Shown here piece after piece: positions 44,526-53,196 of a DNA stretch of 64,000 nt. A program made the position numbers and the translations under genes. Within the stretch, counting starts at the first letter, position 1; each line of letters opens with the position of its first letter. The stretch comes from Zobellia russellii (GTDB lineage Bacteria > Bacteroidota > Bacteroidia > Flavobacteriales > Flavobacteriaceae): positions 992,001 through 1,056,000 of the forward strand of contig NZ_JACSOI010000001.1 in assembly GCF_018728565.1 (NCBI RefSeq), in the 5' to 3' direction. Under the pieces are notes generated by a model. The model made no database searches. It worked only from the letters and a program-made list of their open reading frames with translations, and was not told where the DNA came from.

Positions 44526-45446
44526 TTACTTATTTTCTTGTTGTAATTTTTCTACCGCTTTAATTCGGTCTGCAAAGAAACCACTTTTTTCCGGATATTT
44601 CAAACTTAAAATTTTATAAGATTGAATGGCCTTTTTATACTTTTTTTGCTCTAGGTAAACCTTTGCCAAGGTTTCGGTCATCAGTTCCTTTTTGTCAAGC
44701 GTAACAGAGCTTTCTATAGCAATCTTTTGAACGTCTTTGTTGGGTTTTATTTTTGGGTTTTCTGCAATGAACTTGTCAATAAGGTCAAACTTTTTCCTTT
44801 TAAGGATTTCCTCTTCTAAGGGAAATGCAATAGGTTCAGGTTCTTCTTCAATGGTTTTTTCTGCAGGTGTATTTTGTTCTTCTCTTTTAACAGATGTAAA
44901 GGTGGTAAGCTGAAGCCATTCTGCGAACGAGTATTTTTCCCTTTTGGTAAAGGGTAGGGGTTCTCCCAATTCCAATTTTTCCGAAGCTTTTCTTTTGGCT
45001 TCCGCTATTTCTTCATCAATCTTAGGGTCTTTAGATTGAAAGAGTTTGGGGTCCAATAATTTGTCGGCATCTGCGGATGTTAGCGGAATAGGGATTTCTA
45101 CAGGGCTACTTTCGTTTTTGGCGGTCTCTATTTCCTCCGAAATAATTTCAGTTTCCACTAGTGTTGTGGCTTTGCCCGAAATTTTATCGGCAATGGTATT
45201 CTGTAAAAATTCCTCAGAAGTAATAAAGTCAAAAAGAACATCGCGATCCGTAGTATATGCGGCGGTTATTTTTAGTGCATTGTTGTATTTAAAACTGTTC
45301 AGGTTTTTTAGCCCCTTTAGTTGTAATGCACGTGCGGCTTGAAAGTACGGATAATCTTCCAAAACCTCTTCCAGTTGTTTGGTCTGAAGTGGAGATACCA
45401 CTTTGTCCGGGTGCTGTAAAAGGTATGTAAAATCTTGTACGTTCAT
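44526..45446 (-). CDS. TPR-like protein of the lptE-secG operon, function unknown
   Basis: 306 residues without a signal peptide. Residues 1-65 are helical (FTYLLQHPDKVVSPLQTKQL; DYPYFQAARALQLKGLKNLN). A long Glu/Lys/Pro-rich low-complexity section spans about 90-230. A TPR-like helical pair ends the protein (LAKVYLEQKKYKKAIQSYKI, KYPEKSGFFADRI). Bacteroidota often carry such a protein between lptE and secG. It is probably a cytosolic scaffold; no enzyme motif is seen. Starts 64 bases after lptE. Confidence 0.7.
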   Translation of the reverse strand: MNVQDFTYLLQHPDKVVSPLQTKQLEEVLEDYPYFQAARALQLKGLKNLNSFKYNNALKITAAYTTDRDVLFDFITSEEFLQNTIADKISGKATTLVETEIISEEIETAKNESSPVEIPIPLTSADADKLLDPKLFQSKDPKIDEEIAEAKRKASEKLELGEPLPFTKREKYSFAEWLQLTTFTSVKREEQNTPAEKTIEEEPEPIAFPLEEEILKRKKFDLIDKFIAENPKIKPNKDVQKIAIESSVTLDKKELMTETLAKVYLEQKKYKKAIQSYKILSLKYPEKSGFFADRIKAVEKLQQENK

Positions 45447-45510
45447 TGTGTTGGGTTACGGGTAATACTGCGTATTCTTGTTTTTTTGGACCTATAAGTT
45501 AGAAAACCTT

Positions 45511-46029
45511 TTACCAATCTGCCAAGGAAGCGTTGAATATATCTTGGGTTATCCGTTCAAAAATAACTTCTAAGGCTTCGGTCTTTACGGCGGACAGCTG
45601 TGAGTTTGCGGGGTAATCATAGAAAAATGAAAAGCGCTGGTCAAAATCTGCATCTTGCTTTGTTTTATTATAAAACCGGACTTTAACCGCCATGGATAAC
45701 CGGTTCTGCGCCGCAGTTTGTTGTGCTGTTGCACTCATTGGAGATATGCGGAATTCAACTATTTCGCCTTCATACAGCAAATCGCCGTTTGAGGAGGTCA
45801 AGTCAAGACTGGTTTGGTTTAAAATACGATCTTGGAGCGCCAAAGTAAAATCTCTTTCCAGTCCGGGTTCAAAAGTAGAACCGGGGTTTTGGGTAGCGTA
45901 ATTTTGAAACCTAGGTACCGTAAATGTAGTGGCGGTACCTACATTGCCTCCTGTAAAATTGTAAACACCACATCCATTAAGCGAAAGGATCAGAATGAGG
46001 CTGAAGGCTAAGTATAAATTCTTTTTCAA
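45511..46029 (-). CDS. lptE: LPS-assembly lipoprotein LptE
   Basis: 172 residues. The signal ends in ILSLNGC with lipid-modified Cys20, followed by GVYNFTGGNVGTATTFTVP, the typical N-terminus of Bacteroidota LptE. A basic/hydrophobic alternating mid-section (FTLALQDRILNQTSLDL) and the YEGEIVEFRISP beta-strand fit the LptE fold. LptE plugs LptD and helps deliver LPS to the outer leaflet. It follows the sigma-54 activator gene by 59 bases; lptC is about 37 kb away. Confidence 0.88.
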   Translation of the reverse strand: MKKNLYLAFSLILILSLNGCGVYNFTGGNVGTATTFTVPRFQNYATQNPGSTFEPGLERDFTLALQDRILNQTSLDLTSSNGDLLYEGEIVEFRISPMSATAQQTAAQNRLSMAVKVRFYNKTKQDADFDQRFSFFYDYPANSQLSAVKTEALEVIFERITQDIFNASLADW

Positions 46030-46088
46030 AGTACTATGTATATTAAAGTTGTTACGGCATAAAACACTAATGTGGTGTTCTAGGTCTG

Positions 46089-47357
46089 TTATAAATCGTA
46101 CTGTTTTATTTTACGGTAAAGCGTTCGCTCCGAAATTCCTAGTTCTGCTGCTGCGGCTTTTCTTTTACCACGGTTGCGTTCCAAGGATTTTTTTATGAGT
46201 TCTACTTCCTTTTCCTGTAAAGATAAGGTTTCTTCTTCTTGAATTTCTTCGGCAAAATGGTACTTGTCCTCTACGGTAGGTTTGCTAACGGGCTTTTCTA
46301 TCCGTGGTTCGGGAAGGTGTAACACTTCTAATGGCGTACGCTCCTCTTCTTCTACCGCTTCGTCATGGTCGCCATAAATTTTTCTGATCAGGCCTTCGTT
46401 CTCTTCCTGAACTTTTTCACCATCATTGTTCTTCATTAACTCTAAGGTGAGTTTCTTTAAATCGTTTAGGTCGCTTTTCATGTCAAAAAGAACCTTGTAA
46501 AGAATCTCCCTTTCATTACTGAAATCGCTTTCTGCCTTTTTTTGACCAATAACGGCAGGTAAATTAGTGTTGTTGGAATTTGGAAGGTAACCGTTTAGGG
46601 TAGACCAAGATACACTTCTACTTTCTTCTAGGACGGAAACTTGTTCGGCAATGTTCCGTAATTGACGAATGTTGCCAGGCCACCTGTATTTTAACAAAAG
46701 GTCAACCGCATCATCATCTAAACGAATAGTAGGCATCTTGTACTTCTGTCCAAAATCCGAAGCAAATTTTCTAAAGAGTAAATGTATGTCTCCTTGTCTT
46801 TCCCGTAGCGGTGGAATATTAATTTCTACTGTACTTAGCCTATAATAAAGGTCTTCCCTGAATTTTTCTTTTTTAATGGCATCGAACATGTTTACGTTTG
46901 TTGCCGCTACAATGCGCACATTGGTCTTTTGTACTTGGGATGAACCCACTTTTAGAAATTCACCGTTTTCAAGAACCCTTAATAATCTAACCTGGGTGGT
47001 AAGGGGCAATTCTCCTACTTCATCCAAAAAAATGGTTCCGCCATCAGCAACTTCAAAATAACCGCTTCGGGTTTGTGTGGCTCCGGTAAAAGCGCCCTTT
47101 TCATGACCAAAAAGCTCACTATCTATAGTGCCTTCCGGAATGGCCCCACAGTTTACGGCAATATATTTGGCATGTTTTCTATGGGATAGGGAATGGATTA
47201 TTTTAGGAATGGCCTCTTTACCCACACCGCTTTCACCTGTTACAAGAACAGAAATGTCCGTAGGGGCTACTTGTATGGCTTTTTCTATAGCACGGTTGAG
47301 TTTTGGGTCATTGCCAATTATCTCAAATCGTTGTTTTATGGCTTGTACGTTTTCCAT
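46089..47357 (-). CDS. Sigma-54-dependent transcriptional activator (AAA+ / Fis), without N-terminal sensor
   Basis: 422 residues. It starts directly with the AAA+ core: Walker A GESGVGKE (41-48), the sigma-54-contacting loop GAFTGA (88-93), Walker B with FLDEVGEL (110-117), and the arginine-finger region (LYYRLSTVEINIPPLRER). An acidic linker (~270-365) precedes a Fis-type helix-turn-helix (ELGISERTLYRKIKQYDL). No receiver, GAF or PAS domain is present, so its activity is likely set by level or by a partner. It lies 29 bases after miaB and before lptE. Together with the promoter before groES it suggests a local sigma-54 circuit. Confidence 0.9.
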   Translation of the reverse strand: MENVQAIKQRFEIIGNDPKLNRAIEKAIQVAPTDISVLVTGESGVGKEAIPKIIHSLSHRKHAKYIAVNCGAIPEGTIDSELFGHEKGAFTGATQTRSGYFEVADGGTIFLDEVGELPLTTQVRLLRVLENGEFLKVGSSQVQKTNVRIVAATNVNMFDAIKKEKFREDLYYRLSTVEINIPPLRERQGDIHLLFRKFASDFGQKYKMPTIRLDDDAVDLLLKYRWPGNIRQLRNIAEQVSVLEESRSVSWSTLNGYLPNSNNTNLPAVIGQKKAESDFSNEREILYKVLFDMKSDLNDLKKLTLELMKNNDGEKVQEENEGLIRKIYGDHDEAVEEEERTPLEVLHLPEPRIEKPVSKPTVEDKYHFAEEIQEEETLSLQEKEVELIKKSLERNRGKRKAAAAELGISERTLYRKIKQYDL

Positions 47358-47386
47358 GGTTCTTTGTGGTTCGGGGGTATTGGTTT

Positions 47387-48832
47387 CTAGTTGTTGTCTG
47401 AATATCCTACGGCTTCACCAATTAAAGTGGCAGAAGTACAGTCATCCATTCGTACCATAACAAACTCACCGATCTTGTAATCCTCTCTTGGGAAGACGGC
47501 AACGGTATTTTGTGAGTTGCGTCCCATGAAATGTTCGTTCGATTTTTTTGAAGTGCCTTCAATTAAAATTTCCTGAACCTTGCCCAAGTGTCTTTGTGTG
47601 CGCTCTTGGCAGTGTTCTCTTTGAAGGGCGATAACTTCAGATAGTCTTCGCTTCTTTGTTTCTTCGGGAACATCATCCTCCATTTTTCGTTCGGCCAAAG
47701 TTCCGGGTCTTTCGGAATAGGAGAACATATAACCAAAATCATACTTTACATACTCCATTAAAGATAAGGTGTCTTTATGGTCATCTTCGGTTTCAGTTGG
47801 GAAACCAATGATCATATCCTGTGAAATGGAACAATCGGGAATAATTTGGCGAATATTATCAATAAGTTCAAAATACTCCTCGCGGGTATGCAAACGGTTC
47901 ATTTCTTTTAATATGCGATCACTGCCACTTTGTACCGGAAGGTGAATGGAATTACAGATGTTCTTGTATTTGGCCATGGTGTGGATAACATCTAAGGTCA
48001 TGTCCTGTGGATTGGAAGTAGAAAACCGAATACGCATTTTGGGTTGGGCCAATGCCGCTTTTTCCAACAATTGCGAAAAGTTCACCGCGGTGGCCTTTTC
48101 CATATCCGAGGCTTTGCTAAAATCTTTTTTCAATCCGCCACCATACCATAGGTAACTATCAACATTTTGGCCTAAAAGGGTAATCTCTTTAAAGCCTCTG
48201 TTCCATAGGTCGTTTACTTCGTCTATGATAGATTGTGGGTCGCGGCTACGTTCGCGACCTCTAGTAAAAGGAACTACGCAGAAAGTGCACATATTATCGC
48301 AACCTCTGGTGATGGATACGTAAGCCGTTACTCCATTGGTGTTCAACCGCACGGGGGAAATGTCTCCGTAAGTTTCGTCCTTGGAAAGAATAACGTTTAC
48401 GGCATTACGGCCCTCTTCTATTTCTTGTATCAGATTGGGTAGGTCTTTGTAGGCATCCGGTCCCACGACCATATCCACTATTTTTTCCTCTTCTAAAAAT
48501 TGATGTTTTAAGCGTTCGGCCATACAACCAAGTACACCCACCTTCATATGGGGGCGGTCTCTTTTAATGGCGCTAAACTTTTCCAGACGTTTACGAACAG
48601 TAAGTTCCGCTTTCTCGCGAATGGAGCAGGTATTCACCAATACCAAATCTGCTTCGGTAAGGTTTTGGGTGGTGTTAAAGCCTTCATTGACTAAAATGGA
48701 CGCGACGATTTCACTGTCCGAAAAATTCATCTGGCAACCATAGCTTTCTATATAAAGTTTTTTGCTGTTGGAATTTTTCTTGCCAAGTGCTAGGGCAGAA
48801 CCCTGAAGCGATTCGTCTATAATTTTCTCCAT
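47387..48832 (-). CDS. miaB: tRNA-2-methylthio-N6-dimethylallyladenosine synthase MiaB
   Basis: 481 residues. The UPF0004 N-domain has [12 protein letters not shown] (first Cys ligand) and [10 protein letters not shown]; the radical SAM core has [20 protein letters not shown] (Cys-x3-Cys-x2-Cys); a TRAM domain closes the protein. It adds the methylthio group to A37 of tRNAs reading UNN codons. First gene of the minus-strand run that leads to secG; a full two-element promoter stands upstream. Confidence 0.97.
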   Translation of the reverse strand: MEKIIDESLQGSALALGKKNSNSKKLYIESYGCQMNFSDSEIVASILVNEGFNTTQNLTEADLVLVNTCSIREKAELTVRKRLEKFSAIKRDRPHMKVGVLGCMAERLKHQFLEEEKIVDMVVGPDAYKDLPNLIQEIEEGRNAVNVILSKDETYGDISPVRLNTNGVTAYVSITRGCDNMCTFCVVPFTRGRERSRDPQSIIDEVNDLWNRGFKEITLLGQNVDSYLWYGGGLKKDFSKASDMEKATAVNFSQLLEKAALAQPKMRIRFSTSNPQDMTLDVIHTMAKYKNICNSIHLPVQSGSDRILKEMNRLHTREEYFELIDNIRQIIPDCSISQDMIIGFPTETEDDHKDTLSLMEYVKYDFGYMFSYSERPGTLAERKMEDDVPEETKKRRLSEVIALQREHCQERTQRHLGKVQEILIEGTSKKSNEHFMGRNSQNTVAVFPREDYKIGEFVMVRMDDCTSATLIGEAVGYSDNN

Positions 48833-48864
48833 ATCTATTGTTGCCTTTCTAATATAACGGGCAG

Positions 48865-48897
48865 CAAATATAGGGCTTAAAACAGGTTTGTGACAAA
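48865..48897 (-). promoter_or_regulatory. Promoter of the miaB operon (TTTG-N21-TATATTTG)
   Basis: On the minus strand TTTG (48897-48894), a 21-base spacer, and TATATTTG (48872-48865). Both elements fit the Bacteroidota consensus. Transcription would start near 48860, about 28 bases before the miaB ATG. Confidence 0.75.
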
Positions 48898-48903
48898 TTG
48901 ACA

Positions 48904-48925
48904 GTAAAATTTAATATTATTTTAC
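48904..48925. repeat. 7-bp inverted repeat next to the miaB promoter
   Basis: GTAAAAT (48904-48910) and ATTTTAC (48919-48925) lie seven bases upstream of the -33 element of the miaB promoter. It could be an operator, but an AT-rich gap makes chance likely. The rest of 48926-49161 shows no supportable gene. Confidence 0.3.
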
Positions 48926-49161
48926 AACTCCCTAGATAGTAGTTCGTCTGTTTTCCTGAATTCTATAGCCAGAGCTAATAATGCAAATAACGTATTGTGG
49001 GTCCATAGTCTGCTCCAAGATGTTTTTGTGATCAGTATGGGATTGTAAGGTAATTGGAAAATTTAAAAATCTCTCTGCCCATACGCAACGGATTCTATTG
49101 TTGTGTATCTTATTAAGGTATAGGGTGTAAAGGTTGCCTCAATAAACATAAAGACCAAACT

Positions 49162-50460
49162 ATGAAGAAGAACCTGTGTTTTATATTGCTAACTGCTATT
49201 GTTACTTTAGTTTCCTGTAGTGATGATAAAGATGATGTTGCGGGTAAGGAGTACCGTGTTGCAACACCTTTGATTGCGAATCTTTCTGAATTTAAGGAAG
49301 AAGCCGTAGATGTTACGGAACCTGTTCCAATGATAGAATCCGGTAAAATTTATGCATACCAAGATTATGTTTTCGTTAACGATGTGCATAGAGGCTTTCA
49401 TGTTTTGGATAACAGTAATCCGTCAAGTCCCAGTGCTATTTCATTTATAAAGCTCGAAGGTAATTATGATATTTCCATAAAGGACGACCGTTTGTATGCG
49501 GATAGCTATGGAGATTTGGTTATTATGGATATATCTAATATCAATGATATTAAAATGGTGCAGCGCATAGAAGGTGCTATTTATCAGCAATTTTGGTGTA
49601 CCGTTGGTTTTGATGTGGATTGGCCGGAGGCGGATTTTTATGATTATGAGGGTTTTGATGCTTCCAAAGAGGCTATAGTGGGTTGGGAAGTAAAGACGCA
49701 ACGCCTTTCGGAAGATGAGCTTAGGGATAAATATGGTGTTGGTGGAGATCCCACTATAGATTTTGCTTTGAACGATGCAGTGTCGGAGATAACTCCAAGA
49801 ACTGGTGGTACGGGGCAAGGCGGGTCATTGGCTCGGTTTAAAATTGTAGATGATTATCTGTATGCGGTAGAATGGTCAAGCATTAGTGTTTTTGATATTT
49901 CCAACTTGGATAGCCCTAAGGTTTTGGAAGATGTATACGTAAATGGTACAATTGAGACCATATACAACCAGGGAGATATTTTGTTCATAGGTGGTACACA
50001 AGGCATGTATATATATGATATATCATCACCGGATAAGCCAGAATTTATATCGGAGTTTGTTCATGGCACAGCCTGTGACCCGGTAGTTGTAGATGGTAAT
50101 TATGCTTTTGTAACCCTTCGTGGGGAAAACTCTTGTGGCAATACGGAAAGCGGACTATATATCGTTAACGTGTCCAATCTGGCCAGTCCAGAGCTGGAAA
50201 AGTTTTATCCTTTGGACGGTCCTTATGGTATCGGTTTTAAAGGCGACAACCTTTTTGTTTGCGATGGTGCTTCCGGTTTAAAGGTATATGATAAGACCAA
50301 TGTTAATGATTTAAAGTTAATAAGTCATTTTAAGGATGTTGTTACTTATGATGTTATTCCTTTGGAAGATTCTTTGCTCATGATAGGCGATAAAGTACTC
50401 TATCAATACAAGTACTTAAACAATGACCTACGGTTGTTAAGTACCTTCAGCTTAAAGTAA
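49162..50460 (+). CDS. LVIVD-repeat beta-propeller lipoprotein
   Basis: 432 residues. The signal ends in TLVSC with lipid-modified Cys19. The body is a set of LVIVD-type propeller blades of the pattern (V/L)x(I/V)xDISNxxxP: LVIMDISNINDIK, ISVFDISNLDSPK, MYIYDISSPDKPE, LYIVNVSNLASPE and LKVYDKTNVNDLK. Such lipoproteins are surface-exposed in Bacteroidota and thought to bind ligands or proteins; no catalytic motif is seen. Single-gene transcript with its own terminator. An inserted segment of about 70 residues (PEADFYDYEGFDASKEA) interrupts the blades. Confidence 0.85.
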   Translation: MKKNLCFILLTAIVTLVSCSDDKDDVAGKEYRVATPLIANLSEFKEEAVDVTEPVPMIESGKIYAYQDYVFVNDVHRGFHVLDNSNPSSPSAISFIKLEGNYDISIKDDRLYADSYGDLVIMDISNINDIKMVQRIEGAIYQQFWCTVGFDVDWPEADFYDYEGFDASKEAIVGWEVKTQRLSEDELRDKYGVGGDPTIDFALNDAVSEITPRTGGTGQGGSLARFKIVDDYLYAVEWSSISVFDISNLDSPKVLEDVYVNGTIETIYNQGDILFIGGTQGMYIYDISSPDKPEFISEFVHGTACDPVVVDGNYAFVTLRGENSCGNTESGLYIVNVSNLASPELEKFYPLDGPYGIGFKGDNLFVCDGASGLKVYDKTNVNDLKLISHFKDVVTYDVIPLEDSLLMIGDKVLYQYKYLNNDLRLLSTFSLK

Positions 50461-50478
50461 AATAAATTTTAAGAAATG

Positions 50479-50509
50479 AAAACACCCCTGAAAATAGGGG
50501 TGTTTTTTT
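50479..50509 (+). terminator. Terminator of the LVIVD lipoprotein gene
   Basis: AAAACACCCCT and AGGGGTGTTTT form an 11-bp stem with a 6-base loop and continue into T. It is 19 bases past the stop. Confidence 0.88.
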
Positions 50510-50552
50510 ATACCTTATATATATGGTATGACAGCTAATTAAAAAAATCAAT

Positions 50553-50560
50553 TACTTTTG
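50553..50560 (+). promoter_or_regulatory. -7 box of topA
   Basis: TACTTTTG matches TAnnTTTG exactly, 21 bases before the ATG at 50581. The -33 element is not clear. Confidence 0.5.
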
Positions 50561-50580
50561 TTTTATCAAACAAACCATGA

Positions 50581-53088
50581 ATGGCTAAGAATTTAGTAAT
50601 AGTAGAGTCACCCGCGAAGGCAAAAACGATAGAAAAGTTTTTAGGAAAGGATTTTAAGGTAGAGTCCAGTTTTGGGCACATTGCCGATTTGCCTTCCAAA
50701 GAACTGGGTGTGGATGTAGAGAATGATTTTGCGCCAAAATATATAGTGGATAAGGATAAGAAAGCCCTAGTTAAAAAACTGGGTGATCTTGCCAAAAAAG
50801 CTGAAACTATATGGCTAGCGAGTGATGAAGACCGCGAGGGAGAGGCTATTTCTTGGCATTTAGCGGAAACTTTAGGGTTGGATAAGGATAAGACCAAGCG
50901 TATAGTTTTTAACTCCATTACCAAGGCGGCCATTCAAAAAGCGATTGAAAATCCGCGCGAAATAAACTATAACTTGGTTAATGCCCAACAGGCTAGACGG
51001 GTTTTAGACCGTTTGGTGGGTTATGAGCTTTCTCCTGTTTTATGGAAAAAAATTAAGCCAGGGCTTTCCGCAGGTAGGGTTCAATCTGTAGCGGTTCGGC
51101 TTATTGTTGAGCGAGAAAGAGATATTGAAGCCTTTACCGCAGAAGCTTCTTTTAGGATATCGGCAGAATTCAAAACGCTAGAAGGTAGTGTGTTCACGGC
51201 AAAATTGAACAAGACGTTCCCTTCAAAGGAAGAGGCTCAGGTATTTTTGAACGAAAATATAGGAGCGGATTTTTCGGTTGGTAATTTAGATAAGAAGCCG
51301 GCTAAAAAATCGCCTTCGGCACCTTTTACAACTTCAACATTACAACAGGAAGCTTCAAGAAAGCTATATTTTTCAGTAGGTAGGACCATGCAAGTGGCGC
51401 AGCGCTTATATGAAGCGGGACTTATTACCTACATGAGAACGGATAGTGTTAATCTTTCCAGTGAGGCCATATCGGCAGCAAAAGATGCCATTATAGATAA
51501 TTATGGCGAAAAATATAGTACGGTTCGTAACTTTAAAGGAAAATCCAAAGGAGCACAAGAAGCTCACGAAGCCATTAGGCCTACGGATATAACCAACCAG
51601 TCTCCATCATTGGAGCGTGACCAGTCTAAATTGTACGAGTTGATTTGGAAACGTACCATTGCATCGCAAATGAGTGATGCGCAATTGGAACGTACCAATG
51701 TAAAAATTCAGGCAAGTACCCATTCAGAGCAATTTACGGCCAATGGAGAGGTAATAAAGTTTGATGGTTTCCTTAAAGTATATATGGAGGGGCTTGATGA
51801 AGAGGATGTAGCCGAAGAACAGGAAGGAATGCTTCCTGCCATGAAAGTGGGGGAATCCTTAAAAAACAATTACATTACCGCAACCGAACGTTTTTCAAGA
51901 CCGCCATACCGTTTTACGGAAGCATCTTTGGTTAAGAAATTGGAAGAACTGGGAATAGGAAGACCGTCAACCTACGCGCCAACTATATCTACCATTCAGA
52001 ATAGGGGATATGTAGAAAAAGGAACCGTAGAAGGCACGGAAAGACATTACGTACAATTATTGTTAGAGGCGGGTGCCGTTCAAGAGAAGAAACTATCGGA
52101 AATGGTAGGTTCGGACAAAGGAAAGCTTGTTCCTACGGATATAGGTATGATTGTAAACGATTTCTTGGTAAGTCATTTTGCAACCATTCTAGATTATAAC
52201 TTTACAGCTAAAGTAGAGGAGGATTTTGATGAGATAGCCGAGGGTGATGAAGATTGGCAGAAAGTCATGAAAGACTTCTATAAAGACTTTCACCCTAATG
52301 TATTGGATGTTCAGGAGAATGCAGACCGTGCCAGTGGCGAACGTATTTTGGGAGAGGACCCAAAAACAGGGCGTCAGGTTTCCGTACGTTTGGGCCGTTT
52401 TGGGCCTATGGTGCAAATGGGTACTGTAGATGATGAGGAAAAGCCAAAGTTTGCGAGCCTTTTACCGGACCAATCCTTAACCACCATTACCTATGAGGAG
52501 GCTATGGAGCTTTTTAAACTTCCTAGAAAATTAGGGGTTTACGAAGGGGAGGAAGTAGAGGCAAACGTAGGGCGTTTTGGTCCTTATGTGCGTTTTGGTA
52601 AAAAGTTTGTTTCGTTGGAAAAAGGAGAAAGCGCCTTTGATGTCGATTTTGCACGTGCGGTAGAGTTGATAAAAGAAAAACAAAAGGCCGATGCCCCTAT
52701 TTATCACTATGAAGATAAAGAGGTAACCAAAGGAACCGGTAGATTTGGGCCGTTTATTAAGTGGGACGGTATGTTCATCAACGTTAATAAAAAATACGAT
52801 TTTGATAATCTTTCTGAGGCAGACCTTATTGAATTGATCGAGACTAAAAAACAGAAAGAGATAGATAAGGTGGTCCAAAATTGGACAGAAGAAGGAATCC
52901 GAATAGAGAAAGCAAGGTGGGGTAGGCACAATATTATAAAGGGTAAAATAAAGGTGGAGTTGGCCAAAACGGTAGACGCTACCAAAATATCATTGGAAGA
53001 GGCCCAAAAACTTATTGAGCAAAAAACACCAAAGAAGAAAACAAAGGCAAAGGCCAAGCCCAAAGCCAAACCCAAAGCAAAAAAGTAA
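50581..53088 (+). CDS. topA: DNA topoisomerase I (type IA)
   Basis: 835 residues. The TOPRIM domain starts at VIVESPAKAKTIEKFL and has ASDEDREGEAISWHLAE (metal Asp triad). The active-site Tyr284 is in ITYMRTDSV. LEELGIGRPSTYAPTISTI is the conserved fold-closing block. Instead of Zn fingers the C-terminus has repeated GRFGP blocks (GRFGPMVQMG, GRFGPYVRFGKKF, GRFGPFIKWDG), then a Lys-rich AKAKPKAKPK tail that probably binds DNA. It relaxes negative supercoils. ATG 50581 is preceded by a TAnnTTTG box; the next gene follows after 108 bases with a weak hairpin between. Confidence 0.97.
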   Translation: MAKNLVIVESPAKAKTIEKFLGKDFKVESSFGHIADLPSKELGVDVENDFAPKYIVDKDKKALVKKLGDLAKKAETIWLASDEDREGEAISWHLAETLGLDKDKTKRIVFNSITKAAIQKAIENPREINYNLVNAQQARRVLDRLVGYELSPVLWKKIKPGLSAGRVQSVAVRLIVERERDIEAFTAEASFRISAEFKTLEGSVFTAKLNKTFPSKEEAQVFLNENIGADFSVGNLDKKPAKKSPSAPFTTSTLQQEASRKLYFSVGRTMQVAQRLYEAGLITYMRTDSVNLSSEAISAAKDAIIDNYGEKYSTVRNFKGKSKGAQEAHEAIRPTDITNQSPSLERDQSKLYELIWKRTIASQMSDAQLERTNVKIQASTHSEQFTANGEVIKFDGFLKVYMEGLDEEDVAEEQEGMLPAMKVGESLKNNYITATERFSRPPYRFTEASLVKKLEELGIGRPSTYAPTISTIQNRGYVEKGTVEGTERHYVQLLLEAGAVQEKKLSEMVGSDKGKLVPTDIGMIVNDFLVSHFATILDYNFTAKVEEDFDEIAEGDEDWQKVMKDFYKDFHPNVLDVQENADRASGERILGEDPKTGRQVSVRLGRFGPMVQMGTVDDEEKPKFASLLPDQSLTTITYEEAMELFKLPRKLGVYEGEEVEANVGRFGPYVRFGKKFVSLEKGESAFDVDFARAVELIKEKQKADAPIYHYEDKEVTKGTGRFGPFIKWDGMFINVNKKYDFDNLSEADLIELIETKKQKEIDKVVQNWTEEGIRIEKARWGRHNIIKGKIKVELAKTVDATKISLEEAQKLIEQKTPKKKTKAKAKPKAKPKAKK

Positions 53089-53141
53089 TAGGTTTGAGTA
53101 TAGTGGTATTGGTTATTGCCAATTGTAGTAAAGATAGATAA

Positions 53142-53164
53142 AGAGACGCATAACGTGCGTCTCT
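53142..53164 (+). terminator. Weak hairpin after topA
   Basis: AGAGACGCA (53142-53150) and TGCGTCTCT (53156-53164) form a perfect 9-bp stem with a 5-base loop. The following sequence has few T, so termination is probably partial and topA may share a transcript with the next genes. Confidence 0.55.
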
Positions 53165-53196
53165 ATAATTTAAACACATATAATCTTTCAAAATAA

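Noticed and set aside
48930-49070. Open minus-strand stretch of about 45 codons ending near 48927 with a protein-like composition (SRLWTHNTLFALLALAIEF)
   Set aside because: No start codon, a stop just upstream, no promoter or family match. It could be a gene remnant, but a chance frame in an intergenic gap is as likely.
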